64,000 nucleotides of DNA from Limnohabitans sp. MMS-10A-178 (GTDB lineage: Bacteria; Pseudomonadota; Gammaproteobacteria; Burkholderiales; Burkholderiaceae_C), in the NCBI RefSeq assembly GCF_003063375.1, contig NZ_NERY01000001.1:620001-684000 (forward strand), written 5' to 3'. Positions within the stretch are counted from its first letter, which is position 1. Every line of letters begins with the position of its first letter. The notes beneath the pieces were generated by a model, which was given only the letters and a program-made list of their open reading frames with translations, did not search any database and was not told the origin of the DNA. The position numbers and the translations under genes are program-made. Shown one piece after another: positions 1 to 8,122 of this stretch.

Positions 1-352
1 CCACACGGCCATCTGAGCGCTTGATGCCCATGAAGGTGGCATGCTTGCGCGGTGCCTCTGGCTTGACATCTTGCCCGATGGCGTAATCGCGTTCAAAGTT
101 GCCTTTCTCGGGGCCCATATTGAGGTTGTGCGTGTGCACGTGCTCGCCGGCTTGAATGGCTTGACTGGCAAAGCCAATGATTTGGTTGTAACGGCGCACA
201 GCTTGGCCAGCTTGAATGGCACGGGTGGCCACTTTGTGTCCTGGTGGAATCAAACCCCGAACAGCAACACCATCAACGCTGGTACCGCTCATGAGTTGTG
301 CGCGCGCAATGACCACGTCATCGGCAGAGTGGAGGCGAATGAAAAGGCTCAT
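1..352 (-). CDS. UxaA-family (altronate/galactarate-type) dehydratase, N-terminal part
   Basis: This is the first 117 codons of a gene that runs off the left edge. The start codon is an ATG 9 bases after the stop of the TRAP large permease, so it is the last visible gene of the same minus-strand operon. The residues form the small SAF domain of altronate/galactarate dehydratases (a VAVRGLIPPGHKVA stretch, then a GEHVHTHNL stretch near residues 75-85). The reading ends in the F-M-G-I-K-R-S-D-G-R-V motif that opens the large dehydratase domain, so the full-length two-domain enzyme is expected rather than a stand-alone SAF protein. The family removes water from sugar acids to give 2-keto-3-deoxy acids. 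The substrate (altronate, galactarate or another aldonate) cannot be told from this fragment. Confidence 0.85.
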   Translation of the reverse strand, partial: MSLFIRLHSADDVVIARAQLMSGTSVDGVAVRGLIPPGHKVATRAIQAGQAVRRYNQIIGFASQAIQAGEHVHTHNLNMGPEKGNFERDYAIGQDVKPEAPRKHATFMGIKRSDGRV

Positions 353-361
353 GTTGTCGAC

Positions 362-1756
362 TTAATAAAATTGTTTTGGCAACCACAGCACCAAGCTGGG
401 TGCGTAAGTGATGACCGCCAAACTGCCCAGTAAGGGAAACAGCCAAGGCAAGATGGCAGCAGTGGTTCTTTCCACGCTGAGTTTGGCCACACGTGCCAAC
501 ACAAACAACACCATGCCCATGGGGGGGTGCAGCAAGCCAATCATGAGGTTGAGTACCATGATCAAACCAAAGTGAACCAAGTCGATGCCCAATTTTTGGC
601 AAATGGGAACCAAGATAGGAACCAGAATGGTGATGGCCGCAGTGGGCTCTAAGAAGCAGCCTACAAAGAGCATGAGCAAGTTGGCCAAGAGCAAGAACTT
701 CCAGGGCTCTTGCGTCACGCCCAGCACCCAATCGCTGATGGCCGCCGTCACGCCTGTGGCCGTGAGCATCCAACCAAAAATACTGGCCGCAGCCACAATG
801 AACATCACAGTGGCAGTGGTCTCGACGGTGTCTAAACAAATCTTGACGAACATTTTGAGGTTCAGGGTGCGGTACCAGAGGAAGCCCAAAATGAGCGCCC
901 ACACGCATGCTGCAATAGCGCCTTCAGTGGGTGTGAATACACCAGTGGTCATGCCGCCAATGAGCAGTACGGGCGTCATGATGGGCAACACAGCCTGAAA
1001 CTTGAATAATTTGTCTGCCACAAATAAAAAGGCCAAGGCCACAAACACCGTCATTTGGGGTGGTGTTTCAAACACTGTAACCAGACCCCAAACGCAAAAG
1101 GGCCAGAACACCACCACGGCAGTTTCTGACAAGGCCTTGAGAACGCGAGGCCAGTTGAATTTGACGTCAGAGCCCCAGTTGTTTTTATGGGCAAAGTAGG
1201 CCACAGTGACCATCATCAAAAAAGCCATGAAAACACCTGGCAAGATGCCTGCAAGAAACAAAGAGCCCACAGACACATTGGCCATCATGCCGTAAATCAC
1301 AAACGGCAAACTCGGGGGGATGATGGGGCCTAGCGTAGCCGAAGCAGCGGTGACACCAACGGCAAACTCGGTGCTGTAGCCATGGTCTTTCATGGCCTTG
1401 ATTTCAATGGTGCCAAGGCCTGCTGCATCGGCAATGGCCGTGCCACTCATACCAGCAAATACCACAGAGCCCACCACATTGACGTGGCCCAAGCCGCCTT
1501 TCATCCAACCCACCAGCGCCAAGGCATAGTTGTAGATGCGGTTGGTAATGCCTGCGTTGTTCATGAGGTTGCCAGCCAAAATAAAAAAGGGCACAGCAAG
1601 AAGTGGAAAGCTGTCAATGCCAGACACCATGCGGTGAATGACTACAAAGGGTGGCGAGCTTTGCGTCCAGAACAAATAAATGAGCGACGCACCTGCCATG
1701 GCAATAGCAACTGGAATGCCACCACTCATGAGGAGCAAGAAAAGAATTTTTAACAT
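362..1756 (-). CDS. dctM: TRAP transporter large permease (DctM subunit)
   Basis: A protein of 464 residues and about 12 hydrophobic segments, belonging to the DctM/SiaM family. It forms the ion-coupled channel subunit of a tripartite ATP-independent periplasmic transporter in the inner membrane. The family pattern is visible: a G-I-P-V-A start region, an FILAGNLMNNAGIT stretch near residue 60, GMSGTAIADAAGLGTIE near residue 100, and PPSLPFVIYG in the first half. It lies 39 bases downstream of the DctQ gene and upstream of a UxaA-type dehydratase on the same strand. Uptake and first catabolic step thus appear to be co-transcribed. The likely substrate is a sugar acid, from context. Confidence 0.95.
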   Translation of the reverse strand: MLKILFLLLMSGGIPVAIAMAGASLIYLFWTQSSPPFVVIHRMVSGIDSFPLLAVPFFILAGNLMNNAGITNRIYNYALALVGWMKGGLGHVNVVGSVVFAGMSGTAIADAAGLGTIEIKAMKDHGYSTEFAVGVTAASATLGPIIPPSLPFVIYGMMANVSVGSLFLAGILPGVFMAFLMMVTVAYFAHKNNWGSDVKFNWPRVLKALSETAVVVFWPFCVWGLVTVFETPPQMTVFVALAFLFVADKLFKFQAVLPIMTPVLLIGGMTTGVFTPTEGAIAACVWALILGFLWYRTLNLKMFVKICLDTVETTATVMFIVAAASIFGWMLTATGVTAAISDWVLGVTQEPWKFLLLANLLMLFVGCFLEPTAAITILVPILVPICQKLGIDLVHFGLIMVLNLMIGLLHPPMGMVLFVLARVAKLSVERTTAAILPWLFPLLGSLAVITYAPSLVLWLPKQFY

Positions 1757-1795
1757 GCGACTACTTTCAGGCGTCTAAACATAAAGGACAGAGAT

Positions 1796-2371
1796 TCAGC
1801 GGTCGGTCATTTCTGACTCGGGACGCTCTAAGACCGTAAAGCCGCGTTGCCAATGAATTTTCATAACCCACATGGCTCTCAAACTCATGGCTGCAAAGCC
1901 TGCCATCACCACGCCATAAACCAAGTTCATGGGCAAATCGACGATGGTCATTTTGTAAGATCCCAGCTTCTGCATCATTTGCCAAGTTAGGAAGGTGGCT
2001 GCCACAAAAAAAGCCACACGCAGAATGTCGACCAAGGTGGTCATGACTCTGGACATCCAAGATGGCATGAAACGAAAAAAGAAATCAACTTGAATGTGGT
2101 TGTTTTTGGCCACACCAATGGCGGCGCCAGTGAAGACAACGGCAATTAAAAAGTAACGCGCAATTTCCTCGGTCCACGATGCCGAGTTGTTGAGCACATA
2201 GCGCGTGAAAAATTGGTAGAACACAGTTGCACCGAGCAACCAAAAAAATCCCAAGGCCACCCAAGCTTCTATGGGGGTGCCAGACAAATCGACTTCTTCA
2301 TCAACGGCATGAAACTGACCATCGTCGCCCATCACTTTGGGCATGGCGTCTAGGTCGGGGGTGTTGCTCAT
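1796..2371 (-). CDS. dctQ: TRAP transporter small permease (DctQ subunit)
   Basis: A small membrane protein (191 residues from the chosen ATG) with four hydrophobic segments, as in DctQ. It joins DctM to form the membrane part of the TRAP transporter. The E-E-I-A-R-Y motif near residue 75 is typical of the family. I chose the ATG at 2371 because AAGGA lies just upstream. An in-frame ATG at 2392 would add seven residues but has no good ribosome site and falls next to the hairpins that separate this gene from dctP. The order binding protein, small permease, large permease is standard for TRAP operons. Confidence 0.93.
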   Translation of the reverse strand: MSNTPDLDAMPKVMGDDGQFHAVDEEVDLSGTPIEAWVALGFFWLLGATVFYQFFTRYVLNNSASWTEEIARYFLIAVVFTGAAIGVAKNNHIQVDFFFRFMPSWMSRVMTTLVDILRVAFFVAATFLTWQMMQKLGSYKMTIVDLPMNLVYGVVMAGFAAMSLRAMWVMKIHWQRGFTVLERPESEMTDR

Positions 2372-2390
2372 GGGTTGTCCTTCAAAACGC

Positions 2391-2425
2391 AAAAAACCTC
2401 AAAGGTCGGGCCTTTCGGCTCGACC
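2391..2425 (-). terminator. Hairpin with T-run between dctP and dctQ
   Basis: Read on the minus strand, a GGTCG-A-GCC / GGC-C-CGACC stem with a GAAA loop is followed by TTTGAGG and six T. It lies after the dctP stop and before dctQ. It probably ends part of the dctP transcripts, so the binding protein is made in excess over the permease. Confidence 0.65.
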
Positions 2426-2436
2426 CACTTGAATGT

Positions 2437-2458
2437 ACCGAGCCCCGAGGGGCCCGGT
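2437..2458 (-). repeat. GC-rich hairpin directly after dctP
   Basis: A near-perfect inverted repeat (ACCGGGCCCC, two-base centre, GGGGCTCGGT on the minus strand) 16 bases after the dctP stop codon. There is no T-run of its own. Its place suggests an mRNA-stabilising 3' structure for the dctP message, upstream of the weaker terminator at 2391-2425. Confidence 0.55.
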
Positions 2459-2474
2459 GCATGCACTGAACAAC

Positions 2475-3473
2475 TTACTTCGCAGCCTGAATTCTGTCGA
2501 AATCAGCTCTGGTAAAGCCCATGGATTCAAGTGGCTTGTTTTTCAAGACAGCGTCTTGGAAAGATTTGCGATCGACTTGCACCACTTGCAAGCCTTTTTT
2601 CTTGAACTCTTCGGCCAACTCGGCTTCACGTGTTTTGATTTTGGCGGTTGCGCGAACAGCAGCCTCTTGTGTCACATCGGTAAAAATTTTCTTTTCTGCA
2701 TCAGAAAGTCTGTTCCAAACGTGAGGTGCAATTTGCGTGGTCAAACCGTCCACGATGTGACCCGTCAGCATGATTGCTTTTTGAACTTCAAAAAACTTTT
2801 TGGCTTCGATGGTGGTCAAAGGATTTTCTTGGGCTTCCACAGTGCCGTTTTGCAGAGCCAAATAAACTTCGGCAAATGCAATGGGTGTTGGGTTGGCGCC
2901 GCATGCCTCTGGCGTGGCACGGTAGGCAGGCACATCAGGTACGCGAATTTTGATGCCCTTCATACCGGCGCAGTTGGTGAATGCTTTTTGCGCGGTGGTG
3001 TGACGCGCGCCATAGTAGGTATAGGCAGTGACCTGAATGCCAGTTTTGGCGCGGAATTCATTCACCATCTCTGCAAACACGGGGCTCTTGGAGTAAGCAA
3101 TGAGGTGGTCACCATCGCGGAAGATGAAAGGATAGTAAGCAATGCCGAAACGGGGATAAGCGCGGGCTGCAAATGAAGGGCCGCTGATGATCATGTCAAC
3201 CGTGCCCAAAGTGAGACCTTGGTTGATGTCGGTTTCTTTGCCCAAGGTGGAAGCTGGGAAAACCTGAATTTCAAATTTGCCGTTGGTGCGTTTTTTGATT
3301 TCTTCGGCAGCCCACACAGACTCTGTGTGATAGGCCTCTGAAGTCTCATAGACGTGAGCCCATTTCAGTTTGGTTTGCGCTTGCACGGCGGTGCTGCCCA
3401 ACGCGCCTACCAGCCCTAAGGCGATGAGGCTGGCGCTGGCCAGAGCTTTCAGTGAGTTTCGTTTGGTGGTCAT
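2475..3473 (-). CDS. dctP: TRAP transporter periplasmic substrate-binding protein (DctP family)
   Basis: A DctP-family solute receptor of 332 residues. A Sec signal peptide is visible (MTTKRNSLKALA, hydrophobic core, then AVQAQ cleavage near residue 33). The mature protein starts with TKLKWAHVYETSEAYH. It contains the conserved C-A-G-M-K-G-I-K-I-R-V-P-D motif near residue 170, whose arginine normally binds the carboxylate of the ligand. The N-P-L-T-T-I motif that follows QNGTVEAQE is also typical. A GGAGA ribosome site precedes the ATG. It is the first gene of the TRAP operon and lies 45 bases downstream of the gntR stop. The ligand is inferred to be a sugar acid. Confidence 0.95.
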   Translation of the reverse strand: MTTKRNSLKALASASLIALGLVGALGSTAVQAQTKLKWAHVYETSEAYHTESVWAAEEIKKRTNGKFEIQVFPASTLGKETDINQGLTLGTVDMIISGPSFAARAYPRFGIAYYPFIFRDGDHLIAYSKSPVFAEMVNEFRAKTGIQVTAYTYYGARHTTAQKAFTNCAGMKGIKIRVPDVPAYRATPEACGANPTPIAFAEVYLALQNGTVEAQENPLTTIEAKKFFEVQKAIMLTGHIVDGLTTQIAPHVWNRLSDAEKKIFTDVTQEAAVRATAKIKTREAELAEEFKKKGLQVVQVDRKSFQDAVLKNKPLESMGFTRADFDRIQAAK

Positions 3474-3517
3474 GGTGTCTCCTTTGGTTGAAATGATTTG
3501 GATGTGCTGGCGAAAAA

Positions 3518-4240
3518 CTAAGCTCGAGAAGGTGCGCTTCGCCAGCTAGCGCTGAATCGTTTGTGGGCTTGCCGCAGGTGTTTCTGCATGGTTTTGCGTG
3601 CGCCCTGTGAATCGTGTGCTTGAATGGCAGCTAACACCTCATGGTGTTCTGCTATGGCCGAAACCCAAGAAGCTGGAGACTCAAAATAGTCGCCAAGGCG
3701 TTCAAACAAAGGTCCGTTTCTGGCTTGCAGATACAGCTTCAGGGTGTCTTGCATGACGCTGTTGGCGCATGCGTTGGCAATGGCCATGTGAAACGCAATG
3801 TCGTTGTCACGTGGAATGCGCCCAGCCTTGGCATCTTTTTCCATGCCTTTTAAGGCAGCCGACATGGCTTTGATATCGGCCGGCGATGCATACTCAGCCG
3901 CCAATGCCGCCATTTCAGCCTCAATAAATAAGCGCGCACGCATCACTTCCAAGGGGCCCCACTCGGCGGGGGTGTTGAGATAATTTGACTTGCTGTGAGA
4001 GCTTTGCCCCAAAGATTTCACATAAATGCCAGACCCAGTTCGAACTTCAATGACCCCTTCAACTTCCAGAGCAATGAGTGCTTCTCTGACCGACGGCCGG
4101 CTGACACTCAGTTGTGTGGCCAAGTCACGTTCGGCGGGCAAGCGAGAACCCACTGCAAACTCACCAGACTTGATGAGGTCTTGGATTTGTTTGGCAATTT
4201 GGCGGTAAAGCCTTTGGGGTTCGACTGACTTGTCTGGCAT
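3518..4240 (-). CDS. GntR-family transcriptional regulator, FadR subfamily (FCD domain)
   Basis: A DNA-binding repressor-type protein with an N-terminal winged helix (RLYRQIAKQIQDLIKSGEF through SRPSVREALIALE) and a C-terminal all-helical FCD ligand domain. FCD metal-site residues are visible as D-x-x-x-H (DNDIAFHMAI) and EHHEVLAAI. It is divergent from the dehydratase operon and precedes the TRAP operon on its own strand, so it is the natural local regulator. I chose the ATG at 4240 (240 residues). A longer reading starts at a TTG at 4294 and adds 18 residues containing a DPTLN/DPTFLN repeat; neither start has a strong ribosome site. The effector is probably the sugar acid or its keto-deoxy product. 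Confidence 0.9.
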   Translation of the reverse strand: MPDKSVEPQRLYRQIAKQIQDLIKSGEFAVGSRLPAERDLATQLSVSRPSVREALIALEVEGVIEVRTGSGIYVKSLGQSSHSKSNYLNTPAEWGPLEVMRARLFIEAEMAALAAEYASPADIKAMSAALKGMEKDAKAGRIPRDNDIAFHMAIANACANSVMQDTLKLYLQARNGPLFERLGDYFESPASWVSAIAEHHEVLAAIQAHDSQGARKTMQKHLRQAHKRFSASWRSAPSRA

Positions 4241-4331
4241 GAACAGAATTTGCTTATTTAAAAACGTGGGGTCATTCAAAGTGGGGTCAACCAATGTGAG
4301 GTCAAAGACGGCTTGTCAGGGAATACGCGCA

Positions 4332-4361
4332 TTGGACAATTGGTCAGACCAGTTGCACAAT
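4332..4361 (+). promoter_or_regulatory. Probable promoter of the dehydratase operon
   Basis: A TTGGAC box (4332-4337), an 18-base spacer and a CACAAT box (4356-4361) lie about 80 bases before the dehydratase ATG. The spacer is filled by the FadR-like palindrome, so a bound regulator would block RNA polymerase. The -10 box is a moderate match only. Confidence 0.45.
4338..4354. promoter_or_regulatory. FadR-like operator for the divergent GntR regulator
   Basis: The 17-base palindrome AATTGGTCAGACCAGTT differs by one base from the classical E. coli FadR operator consensus AACTGGTCNGACCAGTT. It lies in the intergenic region between the GntR regulator and the dehydratase operon. FadR-subfamily proteins generally recognise TGGTnnnACCA-type sites, so this is probably the site of the neighbouring regulator rather than of a fatty-acid FadR. 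Confidence 0.7.
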
Positions 4362-4442
4362 CTTCACATGGAACCTGAGTGAGGGTCAAGACTGTTTTCA
4401 TCCAAACAAACCCGAACTCGTCGCAATCAATTTATCGCCACC

Positions 4443-5561
4443 ATGACTTCAGTCACCATCGATCGCGTTCACTTGCGGCAGGTCAACTTGCCGCCCAAGG
4501 TGAAGCGTACCGACGCCATTCAATCGTTTGTCACCCAAGAAACGATTTTGCTCACCTTGTTTTGCAGTGATGGCATCCAGGCTACGGGCTATGCGTACAC
4601 CATTGGCACGGGTGGCAGCTCGGTGGTGGCCTTGCTCAAGGACCATTTGGTGCAACGCCTATTGGGTCAAAACCCAGTTCACATTGAAGCCATTTGGAAA
4701 GATTTGTTTTTTCACACCCATGCCACAGCGGTTGGTGCCATGACCAGCTTGGCACTTGCCTGTGTCGATACGGCGCTATGGGATTGGCGAGCCCAAAGCC
4801 AGCAGCTGCCCTTGTGGCAATTGTTGGGGGGCGCGCAACACAAGGTGCCGCTTTACACCACTGAAGGCGGCTGGTTGCAGTTGTCAACCGAGGTTTTGGT
4901 CGAGCAAACTTTGAAAGCCAAAGAGGAGGGCTTTAAGGGTGCCAAAATCAAAATTGGCAGGCCGCATGTGAGCGAAGATGTGGCCCGTTTGTCAGCTGTG
5001 CGAGACGCTGTAGGCCCCGGTTTTGAGATCATGACCGATGCCAACCAAGGCTTTCACCGCGCAGAAGTGGTGCGCCGCGCCAAAGCGTTTGAGGGTCTCG
5101 ATTTGGCTTGGCTCGAGGAGCCATTGCCTGCCGAAGATGTGAGCGGGCACCGGCACTTGCGCGAGCACACCAGCATTCCGGTGGCGGTGGGTGAATCGAT
5201 GTACCACCCCATGCAGTTTCGCGAATATTTAGAGCAAGGCGCGTGCAGTGTGGTGCAGCCCGATGTGGCGCGCATTGGTGGCATCACACCGTGGATCAAA
5301 ACGGCGCATTTGGCCGAAACCTTCGATGTGCCTGTTTGCCCTCACTTCCTCATGGAGTTGCATGTGAGCTTGTGTGCCGCAGTGCCCAATGCCACTTGGG
5401 TTGAATACATTCCCCAGCTGGACGACATCACACATTCGCGCATGAAAGTTCAAGACGGCTTTGCATATCCGCCCGACACAAATGGCTTGGGCATCCTATG
5501 GAATTGGGATGCCATTGAAAAACGGCAACAGATTTATTTGGAGATTAATCATGCGACTTAA
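4443..5561 (+). CDS. Enolase-superfamily sugar-acid dehydratase (mandelate racemase subgroup)
   Basis: A 372-residue enolase-superfamily protein with the capping domain first and the barrel after. Catalytic residues can be read: the K-x-K motif in AKIKIG (K168, K170), metal ligands D199 (TDANQG), E225 (LEEP) and E251 (GES), and the D274/H301 dyad (QPDVAR and CPHF). That pattern is the mandelate racemase subgroup, which includes dehydratases of L-fuconate, L-rhamnonate, galactarate and L-talarate. It is the first gene of an operon with two SDR enzymes and an FAH-fold hydrolase, which favours an aldonate dehydratase making a 2-keto-3-deoxy acid. The exact substrate is not fixed by the sequence. 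Its 3' end overlaps the next gene by 11 bases. Confidence 0.88.
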   Translation: MTSVTIDRVHLRQVNLPPKVKRTDAIQSFVTQETILLTLFCSDGIQATGYAYTIGTGGSSVVALLKDHLVQRLLGQNPVHIEAIWKDLFFHTHATAVGAMTSLALACVDTALWDWRAQSQQLPLWQLLGGAQHKVPLYTTEGGWLQLSTEVLVEQTLKAKEEGFKGAKIKIGRPHVSEDVARLSAVRDAVGPGFEIMTDANQGFHRAEVVRRAKAFEGLDLAWLEEPLPAEDVSGHRHLREHTSIPVAVGESMYHPMQFREYLEQGACSVVQPDVARIGGITPWIKTAHLAETFDVPVCPHFLMELHVSLCAAVPNATWVEYIPQLDDITHSRMKVQDGFAYPPDTNGLGILWNWDAIEKRQQIYLEINHAT

Positions 5562-6285
5562 GAACAAAAACATTTTGGTAACCGCTGCCGGACAAGGCAT
5601 CGGTCATGCAGCCGTCATGGCCATGGCGGCAGAGGGCGCCACTGTGTGGGCCACCGACGTCAATGCCGAGCTGCTCAAAAGCTATGCGGGCGTTGCCAAT
5701 GTTCACACTGCGGTGCTTGATGTCTTGAACAAAGACGATATTCAAAAGCAAGTGGCGCTAATTCCGCGCATCGATGCCCTGTTTAACTGCGCTGGCGTAG
5801 TGCACAGCGGTACCATTTTGCAAGCCACCGACAAAGACTGGGATTTTGCTTTCAGCCTCAATGCGCGTGCACAGTTTTGGATGATTCAAGCTGTGTTGCC
5901 AAAAATGCTGGCGCAAGGTGGCGGCAGTATCATCAATATGGCCAGCGTGTGCTCTAGCGTGCGCGGCTTGCCCAACCGATTTATTTATGGCGCTTCGAAA
6001 GCAGCTGTCATTGGCCTCACCAAAAGCGTGGCTGCCGACTATGTGACCCAAGGCATTCGATGCAATGCCATTTGTCCTGGTACGGTTGAGACACCTTCTT
6101 TGCATGACCGCATCAACGCAGAAGCCGATCCCGTTCAAGCGCGCAAAAACTTCATTGCCCGTCAGCCCATGGGCCGCTTGGCACAAGCCCATGAAATTGC
6201 CCCTATCATTGTTTTCTTGGCCTCCGACGAAGCCATTTTTGCCACTGGCAACGCTTACATGGTTGATGGTGGCATGACCATTTAA
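5551..6285 (+). CDS. SDR dehydrogenase, probable 2-keto-3-deoxy-L-fuconate 4-dehydrogenase
   Basis: A 244-residue short-chain dehydrogenase. The NAD site TAAGQGIG is at residues 11-18, an acidic D36 suggests NAD rather than NADP preference, and the catalytic set is S132, Y146, K150. The unusual TAAGQGIG start, the LDVLNKDDI region and the GLTKSVAADYVTQGIRC stretch closely resemble the group that contains bacterial 2-keto-3-deoxy-L-fuconate dehydrogenase and mammalian BDH2/DHRS6. In the pathway it would oxidise C4 of the keto-deoxy acid to a 2,4-diketo acid. The ATG at 5551 has GGAGA upstream and overlaps the dehydratase by 11 bases, pointing to translational coupling. Confidence 0.85.
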   Translation: MRLKNKNILVTAAGQGIGHAAVMAMAAEGATVWATDVNAELLKSYAGVANVHTAVLDVLNKDDIQKQVALIPRIDALFNCAGVVHSGTILQATDKDWDFAFSLNARAQFWMIQAVLPKMLAQGGGSIINMASVCSSVRGLPNRFIYGASKAAVIGLTKSVAADYVTQGIRCNAICPGTVETPSLHDRINAEADPVQARKNFIARQPMGRLAQAHEIAPIIVFLASDEAIFATGNAYMVDGGMTI

Positions 6286-6355
6286 GCGGCCTTCAAGCCA
6301 TCAAATTAAATTCGAATCTTTCAATTTATCAACTCACTTCACTGAACAATATTCC

Positions 6356-7105
6356 ATGAACCAATATGACATGAAAGGCCGCCACGCGGTCATTACCGGC
6401 GGTGCCACAGGTTTGGGCTATGCCATTGCAGAGCGTGTGCTGGCTTCTGGCGGTAGCGTCACAATTTGGGACCGCGATGAAGCCGGTATGGACAAAGCGC
6501 TTGCCAGCTTGAAACACCCTGGCTCTGTGCACAGTGTGCAAGTCGATGTGTCGCAGCATGCCTCTGTGGTTGCGGCCACTGCGGCAACTTTGAAGATCGG
6601 TCCGGTCGATGCCGTGGTCAATTGCGCTGGCATCACAGGCCCCAATACCCAAGTTTGGAACTATCCGGTAGATGCTTGGCAGCAAGTCATGGATGTCAAC
6701 ATCAATGGCGTGTTTTATTGCTGCCGCGAATGGGCTCCGCATTTGAAAGATCGACCAGCAGGCCGCATTGTCAACATTGCCTCTGTGGCAGGTAAAGACG
6801 GCAACCCCAACGCCAGTGCTTACAGTGCCAGCAAAGCTGCTGTCATGGCCATTACCAAATCCTTGGGCAAAGAATTGGCCAGTACCAACGTGCGGGTCAA
6901 TTGCGTCACGCCTGCCGCCGTGAAAACCGCCATTTTCGATCAGATGACGCCGGAGCACATTCAGTTTATGTTGTCCAAAATTCCCATGGGCCGTTTTGGC
7001 ATGCCCGAAGAAGTGGCGGCCATGGTCACTTGGCTCATGACCGAAGATTGCTCCTTCTCAACAGGTGCTGTGTTTGATTTATCCGGTGGCCGTTCAACTT
7101 ATTGA
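6356..7105 (+). CDS. SDR-family oxidoreductase, candidate sugar dehydrogenase
   Basis: A classical SDR of 249 residues. It has the cofactor motif TGGATGLG (14-21), D39 after the second strand, NCAG at 89-92 and the catalytic triad S143, Y156, K160. The C-terminal PMGRFGMPEEVAAMV segment is typical of 3-oxoacyl-ACP-reductase-like and sugar 1-dehydrogenase SDRs. It sits third in the operon, 70 bases after the first SDR. It could be the first pathway step (oxidising an aldose such as L-fucose to the lactone) or a second reductase for a related sugar acid. No lactonase gene is seen in the window. Confidence 0.8.
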   Translation: MNQYDMKGRHAVITGGATGLGYAIAERVLASGGSVTIWDRDEAGMDKALASLKHPGSVHSVQVDVSQHASVVAATAATLKIGPVDAVVNCAGITGPNTQVWNYPVDAWQQVMDVNINGVFYCCREWAPHLKDRPAGRIVNIASVAGKDGNPNASAYSASKAAVMAITKSLGKELASTNVRVNCVTPAAVKTAIFDQMTPEHIQFMLSKIPMGRFGMPEEVAAMVTWLMTEDCSFSTGAVFDLSGGRSTY

Positions 7106-7210
7106 AGTGATTTCGATCACAATCTTGCCATCGGTATCGACATCACCAGCACCATCACCATCAAAAGTGGCAATTCACAATTCCATCGATTTTTAACAAA
7201 GGAAGTTCCC

Positions 7211-8080
7211 ATGAAACTCGTGCGTTATGGCCAACCCGGCAAAGAAAAACCAGGTCTCATTGATGCAGCAGGCAAATTGCGTGACCTCAGTGGCGTGGTT
7301 TCCGACATTGGCCCTGAACAGCTGTCTGACAAAGTCTTGGCCAAATTGGCCAAACTTAAAACTGACAAGCTGCCCTTGGTCAAAGGCAAGCCCCGCATGG
7401 GATGCCCCGTGTCACACGTGCCAAAGTTCATTGCCATTGGCTTGAACTACGCCGATCATGCGGCTGAAGCCAACATGCCTATTCCCAAAGAGCCCATTGT
7501 TTTCATCAAGGCCACTTCTTGCATTCAAGGCCCAGACGATGACGTCATGTTGCCCAAAGGTTCTTTGAAGTCAGACTGGGAAGTTGAGTTGGGCATTGTG
7601 ATTGGCAAGCGCGCAAGCTATGTGACACAAAAAGAAGCGCTCGACTATGTGGCTGGCTATTGCACCGTCAATGACGTGAGCGAGCGCGCCTACCAACTTG
7701 AAATGGGCGGTACTTGGGACAAGGGCAAGGGCTGCGACACATTCGGCCCCATCGGTCCTTGGATGGTTACCAAAGACGAAGTGCCCAATCCGCAAAATCT
7801 GAAGATGTACATGGAATTGAATGGCCAGCGCATGCAAGATGGCTCCACCAAAACCATGATTTTTGGGGTGACCAAATTGGTGAGCTATGTCAGCCAGTTC
7901 ATGACCCTCGAGCCCGGTGATGTAATTACCACTGGCACCCCGCCAGGTGTGGGAATGGGCGTGAAGAAGGACGGCAAACCCGCGCCCGTGTTCTTGAAAA
8001 AGGGCGACGTGATGCACTTGGGCATTGAAGGCTTGGGCGAGCAAACCCAAAAAGTGGTGGCCTACAAACGCAAAGCTTAA
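7211..8080 (+). CDS. FAH-family hydrolase, probable 2,4-diketo-3-deoxy-L-fuconate-type hydrolase
   Basis: A 289-residue fumarylacetoacetate-hydrolase-fold enzyme. It carries GLNYADHAAEAN, the metal-binding W-E-V-E-L-G-I-V-I-G segment, NDVSERAYQ, and the GDVITTGTPPGVG loop. The long form with an N-terminal MKLVRYGQPGKEKPG domain matches the 2,4-diketo-3-deoxy-L-fuconate / 2,4-diketo-3-deoxy-L-rhamnonate hydrolase group. Those enzymes cleave the diketo acid into pyruvate and a hydroxy acid such as lactate. It is the last gene of the operon: GGAAG precedes the ATG and a strong terminator follows. The assignment rests on family resemblance plus the upstream dehydratase and dehydrogenase. Confidence 0.85.
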   Translation: MKLVRYGQPGKEKPGLIDAAGKLRDLSGVVSDIGPEQLSDKVLAKLAKLKTDKLPLVKGKPRMGCPVSHVPKFIAIGLNYADHAAEANMPIPKEPIVFIKATSCIQGPDDDVMLPKGSLKSDWEVELGIVIGKRASYVTQKEALDYVAGYCTVNDVSERAYQLEMGGTWDKGKGCDTFGPIGPWMVTKDEVPNPQNLKMYMELNGQRMQDGSTKTMIFGVTKLVSYVSQFMTLEPGDVITTGTPPGVGMGVKKDGKPAPVFLKKGDVMHLGIEGLGEQTQKVVAYKRKA

Positions 8081-8122
8081 GCACCAAGCTTCGAGTGTGT
8101 CCGTCTCCAAGACGGCAATCTG

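Noticed and set aside
318-908. Large histidine-rich antisense reading frames over many genes
   Set aside because: They lie opposite strongly conserved genes and have low-complexity H/R/C/Q composition typical of complementary-strand reading in this base composition.
4266-4289. Two GTGGGGTCA direct repeats before the GntR gene as operator
   Set aside because: They have a 15-base period and fall in a region that may be coding (DPTLN/DPTFLN). The nearby palindrome is a much better operator.
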